Shown: positions 1-6,252 of the stretch, one piece after another | Layout: every line of letters begins with the position of its first letter | Numbering within the stretch: the stretch's first letter is position 1 | Source: Actinomycetes bacterium | GTDB lineage: Bacteria > Actinomycetota > Actinomycetes > Actinomycetales > Dermabacteraceae | Direction of reading: 5' to 3' | NCBI GenBank assembly: GCA_023389045.1 | Contig: JAEWEZ010000168.1 | Span: 1-12,223 of the forward strand | Length of the DNA: 12,223 nt | Position numbers and translations under genes: made by a program | Notes under the pieces: generated by a model | What the model saw: only the letters and a program-made list of their open reading frames with translations | Database searches by the model: none | Told to the model about the DNA's origin: nothing

Positions 1-1287
1 CTGTTGACCCTGGTGGTTGTTCCGCTGGTCGCACTGATCGGCACTCCGCTGCATTGGACAGCCCTCTCCGCCGGCCCCATCTCGCAACTCGCGATTTCCG
101 TTGTGGCTGTGCAGGTGGCATGGGTCAGCGTGCGTTCCCTCTGCTCAGCACATCGTGTTCTCGCAATCCCCGCAGCCTCAGCCCTCGAAGCAACCGCCCG
201 CTATCACTCCGACCCCGCACGCCGCCGCGCTGCTGCGGCCGCATACCTGGTCCAGGACCGACGCCACCTGCCGCCCACTCCCGGCTCGCCTCAGGAAAAG
301 GCAGCCTTTACCCCCCGCGGCTGGGCAGTCGCAACCCGCCTCATCCTCCGTTCGAGCCTGGCATGGGTGGTTCCCGCGATGGCGGTGGTGATCTGGTTCA
401 GCGGAGGAATCGACGACCTCATCCTCGTGTTCACCGGCATCGGACATGACCCGGTGACGAAGCTGCAGATGCGCGGCATGTCCCTGACCGGGCTGGCGAT
501 TATTGTTCTCGTGGCCATCCCGGGGATTCTGGCCACTGGTTTTGCACCGGCGCTGGCCATCTTGGCTTCACGTGGCGCTCGCCGGCGCGTCCTGGATCAA
601 CGCACGTACATGGCATGGGAACACCGTGCCCGTGTGAATCCCTGGGAAGCTCGAGTGGTGGCGCTCACCGGCTGGTTCACCGCCGCGATCATCCTCTGCA
701 CGCTCGTCACCATCACTTTTTTGCTGTCGATCGTTCTGGGTAAATCCACCCCGATCACCATCATCATGACCCTCACCCTCTGGTATCTCATCGGCCTGCC
801 CTTCGGGGCTGTGGGTGCCTCGGTCGCGATGCGCTCCGGGCTACGCGATGTTCTCTACGGACCGGCGGGCTGGTATACCCGACGCAATGTTCCGATTGCC
901 CTCATCGCCCCGGATATCGGCACGCGCACTCAACGCGGCCAAGACCCCGCGGTGCGGGCTGAAATGCGCCGCCGGCTCCGTGACGCTCAGGGTGAGCACA
1001 GCCTGGAGCTCTTCGACGTGGAACATGCGGAAGGGGAGCGGCTCTGGGTGGATGACTCGCTGCCCGGGGCGACCCCCACGCAGGTGCGTGCCGCAGACAT
1101 CGCCCGAGGGGTCCTCCCTGATTTTGGTGCTAGCGCGAGCGCTGGTGGTGCGGATGGGGCGGGCTCTGGACGCGGGGCGGGGAGTGGTTCGACCGCAGCC
1201 GACGGGGCCCGGTTCACCTACCCCCAGCACGACATCCCCGACTCTGTCACCGGGCTGAACGAGATTGGCGATCCCCGCGAGCGATGA
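1..1287 (+). CDS. Multi-pass membrane protein of unknown function, 5' end outside window
   Basis: The reading frame is open from base 1 (Leu codon) to TGA at 1285-1287, so this is the C-terminal 428 residues of a longer protein. The TTG at position 4 has no visible ribosome binding site context and is unlikely to be the start. Hydrophobic segments lie at about residues 2-20, 28-48, 118-143, 160-190, 218-246 and 250-276, suggesting six membrane passes. A basic loop follows the second segment. The last ~150 residues are hydrophilic and include a Gly/Ala/Ser-rich low-complexity stretch (about 375-402), probably a disordered cytoplasmic tail. I recognise no catalytic motif or family. It converges with the ABC exporter operon and is separated from it by a hairpin. 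It could be an ABC-2-like permease or an uncharacterised actinobacterial membrane protein; I cannot decide. Coding status is secure from length and hydrophobic pattern. Confidence 0.8.
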   Translation: MLTLVVVPLVALIGTPLHWTALSAGPISQLAISVVAVQVAWVSVRSLCSAHRVLAIPAASALEATARYHSDPARRRAAAAAYLVQDRRHLPPTPGSPQEKAAFTPRGWAVATRLILRSSLAWVVPAMAVVIWFSGGIDDLILVFTGIGHDPVTKLQMRGMSLTGLAIIVLVAIPGILATGFAPALAILASRGARRRVLDQRTYMAWEHRARVNPWEARVVALTGWFTAAIILCTLVTITFLLSIVLGKSTPITIIMTLTLWYLIGLPFGAVGASVAMRSGLRDVLYGPAGWYTRRNVPIALIAPDIGTRTQRGQDPAVRAEMRRRLRDAQGEHSLELFDVEHAEGERLWVDDSLPGATPTQVRAADIARGVLPDFGASASAGGADGAGSGRGAGSGSTAADGARFTYPQHDIPDSVTGLNEIGDPRER

Positions 1288-1291
1288 TCGG

Positions 1292-1323
1292 GGTGGGTGG
1301 TAGCTGATGCGGGCACACCCACC
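1292..1323. terminator. Probable bidirectional hairpin terminator between convergent genes
   Basis: A perfect 8-bp inverted repeat, GGTGGGTG at 1292-1299 and CACCCACC at 1316-1323, with a 16-base loop. It starts four bases after the stop codon of the upstream membrane-protein gene and lies 45 bases past the stop of the convergent permease gene. There is no T tract on either side, which is common in high-GC actinobacteria. The rest of the 81-bp gap shows nothing else clear. Confidence 0.55.
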
Positions 1324-1368
1324 GCCAACCGCGTCCGGGCGATCCAAAACCGCCCCAGCCCCCGCCGC

Positions 1369-2511
1369 TTAGGCGATGCGGGTGCCCTTGCCGAGGCGTT
1401 TGATCGGCACCGACAGGCGCCGCGTGGCCACCGCGACACCGCCGAGCCCCACCAACAGCCAGCAGGCCGCACCCATCGGCCAGACGGGGAACGCCTTCGA
1501 CGGATCACCTTGGTAGCCCGAATCCCGGGCGATCCCCTCGGGGTAACCCGCGTCTTCAGGACTGCAGTGGTTCCGTACCTCGCTGCCCTCATGGGCAGTG
1601 AGCGAGACATCGACCCCCAGTTTGATCAGGCGCAGGATCTCCGTCGGGTGCGGGTCAGCGGAGTCAGGCCCAGCAATCAAGGGGTTACCGTCTGGGCCGA
1701 TCGGAGGCGCAGTCTCAGCCAGCAGAATCACAGGGTTCGGCCAGATCAACGGCTGCGCGAGATCCATGCGGAACACGGTTTCGCTCATGGTGCCTTCACG
1801 GCATTCACTGCGGTACGCCTGCTCACCATCGGCGCCGGCGATCTCCTCGTAGTGGGTCTCGTAGATCGTGACCTCCCGCTGGTAGTTGAGTACGGCCGCG
1901 CTGCTGCCCCAGACCACCGGGAGGATGACGGAGGTGCCGAGAACCACGACGTAGGTGAGCACAACGGAACCGAGCTGCCGGTTGGTTAGGGAGGAAAGAC
2001 CAAGCCCGAGCGCCACGATGCAGAAGGCGAGAAAGACCAGCACGAGCAGCACTCGCAGCAGGTAGAAGACGTCGATACCGCCGAGGAGAGCGGTCGGGAC
2101 GAGGGACGGCAAGGCCAGGATGATGAAGGCGATGCCGGTAATCCATCCCGCCAGAAGCTTGCCGATTACGATCTCGAAGGGACTGAGCAGTGTGGCTTGC
2201 AGTGTGGCCAGGGTGCCAGCGGTACGGTCACCGTTGATGGAACCGGCGGAAAGCGCCGGTAGAACGAGCAGCACTGCGAAGAGCACCACGAGGGCGAGCA
2301 TGCTGAACATGACGGCCGCGACTTCGCGCACCGCATTGATGTCCCCGCCAAAACGCCAGGTGGGGAGCAGAACGATGAGCCCCAGGACGATCAGCGCGAG
2401 GGTCCAGAGCCCCAGGGCCACGTACCAGCGGATCGACCGGACTCGCTGCCGGAGTTCCAGTGAGGTGACGAGCCAGACGCCACGCGGACGCAGAGCGAAG
2501 TTTCCGTTCAT
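1369..2511 (-). CDS. ABC-2 type exporter permease
   Basis: This 380-residue protein is the membrane partner of the ATPase encoded just upstream. Approximate membrane segments are 29-50, 68-89, 119-142, 147-173, 182-203 and 345-364. After the second segment comes a sequence rich in Gly, Thr and Leu (about 95-120, containing DRTAGTL then SPFEIVIGKLL). This matches the conserved coupling region of ABC-2 permeases of the NatB/ABC2_membrane type. A long hydrophilic region (about 201-341) between the last two segments holds two Cys (237, 316) and is predicted to be extracytoplasmic. The ATG at 2511-2509 is preferred because AAGGAG lies 7 bases upstream. A GTG one codon earlier (2514) is possible but only 4 bases from it. 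The ATPase stop overlaps this start, so translation is coupled. Substrate unknown; lipid, peptide, drug or Na+ efflux are all possible. Confidence 0.85.
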   Translation of the reverse strand: MNGNFALRPRGVWLVTSLELRQRVRSIRWYVALGLWTLALIVLGLIVLLPTWRFGGDINAVREVAAVMFSMLALVVLFAVLLVLPALSAGSINGDRTAGTLATLQATLLSPFEIVIGKLLAGWITGIAFIILALPSLVPTALLGGIDVFYLLRVLLVLVFLAFCIVALGLGLSSLTNRQLGSVVLTYVVVLGTSVILPVVWGSSAAVLNYQREVTIYETHYEEIAGADGEQAYRSECREGTMSETVFRMDLAQPLIWPNPVILLAETAPPIGPDGNPLIAGPDSADPHPTEILRLIKLGVDVSLTAHEGSEVRNHCSPEDAGYPEGIARDSGYQGDPSKAFPVWPMGAACWLLVGLGGVAVATRRLSVPIKRLGKGTRIA

Positions 2512-3683
2512 CACAGGGCTCCTTCTCGGGACGCGGCGGCCGTAGACATGTAGGCGGACTCCAAACGCCCACTTGCCGGGCCGAAGGCAACGATCTGCGC
2601 GTGCGCCGCAATCAGATCGGCGAGGAGGCGGGCGGCGGTGGCTTCGTCGGGCAAATGCACGAGCGCCTCGGCATGACCGCTGGTCGTACGCTCGGGGGGC
2701 AGCACCTCGTCATGCTGCACACCCACTTTTTGCAGAGCAGAAGTGAGCGCGGCGAGATCGAGGGATTCGATGCGCCATGGCCGGGGACGATTGGCCAGTT
2801 CTCGCACGGCACCGGAGGTCACGGCGGTGCCGTGGTCCATGAACACCACGTTGTCGGCCATCTCTTCGAGCTCGGAGAGGATGTGGCTGGAGATCAGCAC
2901 GGTGGCACCATGGGCGGCTGCATCGCGCACCACATGCAGGAGCCGACGCCGTGACGCCGGGTCGAGCCCGGAAGCGGGTTCGTCGAGAACCAGCACCGAG
3001 GGGTTATGCACGAGGGTGCGTGCGAGTCCGAGTCGCTGTTTCTGCCCGCGGGAGAGCACATGCGCTGGCTGCTCCGCGAGAGAGCCGAGGTCGAGAAGGT
3101 CGAGAAGCCCCTCGATCCGGGCGTTGAGCTCATCGCGCTTTTGGAAGTACGCCTGCCCCGTGACCTGCAGAACTTCTGCCACGCGCAGGGAGTCCCAGGC
3201 GCCGAACTGGTCGGGCATCCATCCCACGCGCGCACGCACGGCAGGGGAGTTCACCGCCGGGTCGATTCCGTCGATCAACACCCTCCCGCGGTCCGGTGCC
3301 AGCAGGCTCGCGAGCATCAGCATCAGGGTGGATTTGCCGCATCCGTTGGGGCCGACGAGGGCCGTGACCTGCCCACGCGGGGCGGTAAAGCTCAGGTTAT
3401 TGACCGCGTGCACGTTCCCGAAGGATCGCGATACCCGTTCCACACGGATCCCCATCGGGTCCTGCTGGTCCAGTGAGGGGGCCGACGGGGCAGCGCTCGA
3501 CGCAGCCGGATCCGTTCCTGCGGTGCCGCTCGGGTGTGCTGGCGTTGTGGCACTGTGCTGCGACGAAGCGGGATGTGCTGGGCTCGACGGGGCTGCCGTG
3601 CCCTGCTCCGCATCGACAGCGGGTGCGTCAGGGTGCGGTTGCTGCGGTGAAGCGGCCCCGTTGCCGTACTGGTACTCGGTCAT
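2511..3683 (-). CDS. ABC transporter ATP-binding protein with long disordered N-terminus
   Basis: This 390-residue protein is the ATPase of an ABC-2 exporter. Residues 78-300 form the nucleotide-binding domain: Walker A GPNGCGKST (111-119), Q-loop Gln159, signature LSRGQ (210-214), Walker B LVLDEP (231-236) and H-loop His267. All expected catalytic elements are present. Residues 300-390 resemble the C-terminal extension seen in many ABC-2 exporter ATPases. The first ~76 residues are unusual: a Pro/Ala/Ser/Gln-rich tail with no predicted fold. I chose ATG 3683 because a longer in-frame start at 3809 would run into the divergent promoter region. ATG 3455 (residue 77) is a real alternative: AGGA sits 4 bases before it and it would give a typical ~314-residue protein. 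The 3' end overlaps the permease start, forming an operon. It is divergent from nadE across 176 bp. Confidence 0.88.
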   Translation of the reverse strand: MTEYQYGNGAASPQQPHPDAPAVDAEQGTAAPSSPAHPASSQHSATTPAHPSGTAGTDPAASSAAPSAPSLDQQDPMGIRVERVSRSFGNVHAVNNLSFTAPRGQVTALVGPNGCGKSTLMLMLASLLAPDRGRVLIDGIDPAVNSPAVRARVGWMPDQFGAWDSLRVAEVLQVTGQAYFQKRDELNARIEGLLDLLDLGSLAEQPAHVLSRGQKQRLGLARTLVHNPSVLVLDEPASGLDPASRRRLLHVVRDAAAHGATVLISSHILSELEEMADNVVFMDHGTAVTSGAVRELANRPRPWRIESLDLAALTSALQKVGVQHDEVLPPERTTSGHAEALVHLPDEATAARLLADLIAAHAQIVAFGPASGRLESAYMSTAAASREGAL

Positions 3684-3689
3684 GCGCAC

Positions 3690-3695
3690 ACTCTG
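3690..3695 (-). promoter_or_regulatory. Possible weak -10 element for the ABC exporter operon
   Basis: On the minus strand CAGAGT lies exactly six bases before ATG 3683, and no good Shine-Dalgarno sequence is present. It fits the leaderless pattern of nadE, the PRC-barrel gene and rmlA only loosely: just the A at position 2 and T at position 6 match. Weak on its own. Confidence 0.2.
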
Positions 3696-3847
3696 CCACC
3701 GGGGTGCGACATTCAGGCACTTCCACACACAACCTTTCCGGGTCCTCTCCGGATATTCACGGATGAGCGACGGTCTCCACGAGCCCTCCCCATTCCGGGT
3801 TGTCCCCACGCTGCGGGAGGAAACGCGCGCACGGCACAGACGCCGCC

Positions 3848-3853
3848 TATGCT
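3848..3853 (+). promoter_or_regulatory. -10 promoter element for a leaderless nadE transcript
   Basis: TATGCT matches the actinobacterial -10 consensus TANNNT. It is followed by exactly six bases and then ATG 3860, which would place the transcription start on the A of the start codon. There is no Shine-Dalgarno sequence upstream of the ATG. No clear -35 is visible at normal spacing, which is common for such promoters. Confidence 0.6.
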
Positions 3854-3859
3854 CGCGTT

Positions 3860-5992
3860 ATGAGCACCGCGCCTTCCCGCCCCCTGCCCGACGAGGACCC
3901 TCACGCCTCGATCTACCGTTACGGCTACGCCCGAGTAGCAGCAGTGACACTGCCCGTGGCCCTCGCGGATCCGGCAACTAACGCTGAGCGGCACCTGGAG
4001 GCCCTCCGCGACCTCGATGAGCAGAAGGTTGCGCTCGCGGTGTTCCCCGAGCTGAGCCTGACCGGATACTCCCTGGATGACCTGGTGCGGCTCGACACCC
4101 TGCTGAACCAGGCGGCGCAGGCGGTGGAGACGCTGCGGCAGGCCAGTGAGGACCTTTTCCCGCTGATCGTGGTTGGTGCGCCCCTGCGCGTGAGCGGGCA
4201 TCTGCTCAACTGCGCCATCGTGATTCACCGCGGGCAGATCCTCGGGATCGTCCCGAAGAAGCACCTGCCCACCTACGGGGAGTTCTACGAACAGCGCTGG
4301 TACACCTCGGGAGAGCCAGAGCCCTTTGCCTCCCTGCAGGAGACGGTGATCGCGGGCCGTACCTACCCGATCACCCCGCATGCCCTGTTCCCCGTGGCGG
4401 ATGTTCCCGGCCTCGTGCTCGGTGTGGAGATCTGCGAGGACATGTGGGTGCCGGTTCCGCCGTCGGCCCAGGCTGCGCTCGCCGGTGCCACGGTGATTGC
4501 GAATCTCTCCGGATCGCCCATCACCATCGGTCGGGCTGAGGACCGCAAACTGCTCGCACGGTCGGCCTCAGCGCGCTGCCAGTCGGCCTACATCTACGCC
4601 GCGGCCGGTGAAGGGGAGTCCACGACGGATCTTGCCTGGGACGGGCAGACCTTCGTGTACGAGTGCGGGGACCTGCTAGGAGAGTCGGAGCGTTTCGCGG
4701 CCGGCGTGACCTGCACGATCGTGGATGTGGACCTCGACCGCGTGATGGCGGAACGACGCCGACAGGGCTCCTTCACCCAGAACCAGCGGCACCACCAAAA
4801 CGACCTCGGGGGAACGTGGGCACCCGTCGAACCCGTGCAGCTTCTGGGGACGACCGACGATGCCGCGGAGTTCCCGGCGACAGGGCCGCTGCGTCGCCCT
4901 CTCGCGCGCTTCCCCTTCGTGCCGGCTGATCCGAGCCGCCTGGCCCAGGACTGCTACGAGGCCTACAACATCCAGGTGGCAGGCCTCGTGCAGCGCCTGC
5001 GGGCCATCGGCGGCGGGAAGCCCGGCGGCACCTGCCCGGTGATCGGGGTGTCGGGCGGTCTGGATTCCACGCATGCCCTGATCGTGTGCGCGCACGCGAT
5101 GGACCTGCTCGGCAGGCCCCGCTCCGACATTCTCACCTTCACGATGCCGGGCTTCGCCACCACGGAACACACCCGCTCGAATGCCCAGCGGCTTGCCGAA
5201 GCACTCGGCTGCAGCTTCGAGCAGATCGACATTCGCCCCGCCTGCACGCAGATGCTTAAAGACATGGGGCATCCCGCCGGTGACGGCGAAGCGGTGTACG
5301 ACGTGACCTTCGAGAACGTGCAGGCCGGTCTGCGCTACGACTACCTGTTCCGTCTTGCGAATCAGCGCGGCGGAATCGTGGTGGGAACCGGGGATCTCTC
5401 CGAACTGGCCCTGGGCTGGTGCACCTACGGGGTGGGCGACCACATGTCGCACTACGGGGTAAACACCGGCGTGCCGAAGACCCTCATCCAGCACCTGATC
5501 CGCTGGGTTATCGCCGAGGATTTGTTCGACGAGGCAACCGGCGAGGTGCTCCAGGCTGTGCTGGATACCGAGATCACCCCGGAGTTGATCCCGCATCAGG
5601 AAGGACAGAAGGCACAGTCCACCGAGGACTCGATCGGCCCCTACGCCCTGCATGACTTTGCCCTGTACCACGTGATTCGTCGCGGCTACGGTCCCGCCAA
5701 GATCGCCTATCTCGCGCATCAGGCCTGGGGCGACGTGACCGCCGGAGACTGGCCGGCCGGTTTCCAGGAGGACGAGAAACGCGAGTTCACCCGCGCGGAG
5801 ATCAAGCACTGGCTCACGGTCTTCACCCGACGGTTCTTCGCGAACCAGTTCAAACGCTCGGCCCTGCCGAACGGGCCGAAGGTGCTCGCCGGTGGTTCGC
5901 TCTCGCCGCGCGGTGACTGGCGCGCGCCCTCGGATGTGTCCTCGCGGATCTGGCTGGAGGAGATCGAGAAGGAGGTTCCGGGAGAGGGGTGA
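3860..5992 (+). CDS. nadE: Glutamine-dependent NAD+ synthetase
   Basis: This 710-residue enzyme makes NAD+ from deamido-NAD+, ATP and glutamine (EC 6.3.5.1), the last step of NAD synthesis, in the cytoplasm. Residues ~20-320 form the nitrilase-type glutaminase domain with the catalytic triad in place: Glu64 (FPELSLTGY), Lys133 (PKKHLPTYGEFYE) and Cys192 (GVEICEDMW). Residues ~360-700 form the synthetase domain with the ATP-pyrophosphatase P-loop SGGLDS (398-403) and the GTGDLSELALGW segment (509-520). Length is close to the ~680 residues usual for the two-domain actinobacterial form. ATG 3860 is chosen over an in-frame start at 3800 because a -10 box lies six bases before it and the family begins near here. 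Start context suggests a leaderless mRNA. It is transcribed alone, divergent from the ABC exporter, with a 260-bp gap downstream. Confidence 0.97.
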   Translation: MSTAPSRPLPDEDPHASIYRYGYARVAAVTLPVALADPATNAERHLEALRDLDEQKVALAVFPELSLTGYSLDDLVRLDTLLNQAAQAVETLRQASEDLFPLIVVGAPLRVSGHLLNCAIVIHRGQILGIVPKKHLPTYGEFYEQRWYTSGEPEPFASLQETVIAGRTYPITPHALFPVADVPGLVLGVEICEDMWVPVPPSAQAALAGATVIANLSGSPITIGRAEDRKLLARSASARCQSAYIYAAAGEGESTTDLAWDGQTFVYECGDLLGESERFAAGVTCTIVDVDLDRVMAERRRQGSFTQNQRHHQNDLGGTWAPVEPVQLLGTTDDAAEFPATGPLRRPLARFPFVPADPSRLAQDCYEAYNIQVAGLVQRLRAIGGGKPGGTCPVIGVSGGLDSTHALIVCAHAMDLLGRPRSDILTFTMPGFATTEHTRSNAQRLAEALGCSFEQIDIRPACTQMLKDMGHPAGDGEAVYDVTFENVQAGLRYDYLFRLANQRGGIVVGTGDLSELALGWCTYGVGDHMSHYGVNTGVPKTLIQHLIRWVIAEDLFDEATGEVLQAVLDTEITPELIPHQEGQKAQSTEDSIGPYALHDFALYHVIRRGYGPAKIAYLAHQAWGDVTAGDWPAGFQEDEKREFTRAEIKHWLTVFTRRFFANQFKRSALPNGPKVLAGGSLSPRGDWRAPSDVSSRIWLEEIEKEVPGEG

Positions 5993-5999
5993 GGCTGCG

Positions 6000-6074
6000 G
6001 CTGAGCGCATAGACACAGCGCGCGCCAGGACAGCACGAAACCTGCCACCGCACCGAGCACAGCCAGCGCTCAGC
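6000..6074 (+). repeat. 9-bp inverted repeat after nadE, possible terminator stem
   Basis: GCTGAGCGC (6000-6008) and GCGCTCAGC (6066-6074) are perfect inverted copies separated by 57 bases, starting 7 bases after the nadE stop. CAGCGCGCG also occurs twice directly (6016-6024 and 6071-6079), so alternative pairings exist. The position suits 3'-end formation for nadE, but the long loop and lack of a T tract make this uncertain. Confidence 0.3.
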
Positions 6075-6116
6075 GCGCGTCCATGGATTGCTCGGCAGCC
6101 TTGAAGCCGACGCCTC

Positions 6117-6122
6117 TACACT
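6117..6122 (+). promoter_or_regulatory. Candidate -10 element of the lysC operon promoter
   Basis: TACACT fits TANNNT and would start transcription near 6129, giving a leader of about 124 bases before lysC. No convincing -35 sits at 16-18 bases; TTGCTC (6088-6093) is 23 bases away, too far. It is the best -10 match I see in the nadE-lysC gap. Confidence 0.4.
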
Positions 6123-6177
6123 GGCGATGGCCGCACGGTCGGCATCTCGTGACCAGCGATCTGCCCCGTCGGCCCTC

Positions 6178-6198
6178 CCTCCCACGCCTGCTGGGAGG
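6178..6198 (+). promoter_or_regulatory. Perfect hairpin in the lysC 5' leader
   Basis: CCTCCCA (6178-6184) and TGGGAGG (6192-6198) pair perfectly around a 7-base loop. The hairpin ends 54 bases before the lysC ATG and inside the transcript predicted from the 6117 promoter. Its 5' arm CCTCCC is also complementary to the GGAGG in the lysC ribosome binding site (6240-6244), so alternative pairings that hide that site are possible. It does not resemble the large lysine riboswitch, and no T tract follows. Confidence 0.4.
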
Positions 6199-6252
6199 CG
6201 TACGAAACGACCGTGAACGATCACACCCCTAACCCTTGAGGAGGCCTAAGGC

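Noticed and set aside
2743..3981. Open frame of 412 codons on the plus strand across the ABC ATPase and the divergent promoter region
   Set aside because: It is antisense to a fully motif-supported ATPase and runs into nadE in another frame. The Arg/Ser-rich product is typical of shadow translation.
4676..6016. Long open frame (446 codons) on the minus strand opposite nadE
   Set aside because: It mirrors the third-position GC bias of nadE, has no recognisable protein features, and nadE is certain. Antisense frames of this length are expected in GC-rich DNA.
6127..6216. 29-codon frame in the lysC leader as an attenuator peptide gene
   Set aside because: It has no run of Lys, Thr or Met codons, no Shine-Dalgarno sequence, and the ATG is only four bases after the -10 candidate, so it does not fit a leaderless start.
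6123..6252. Lysine riboswitch upstream of lysC
   Set aside because: The space is too short and shows only one clear stem; the multi-helix lysine riboswitch pattern is not visible.
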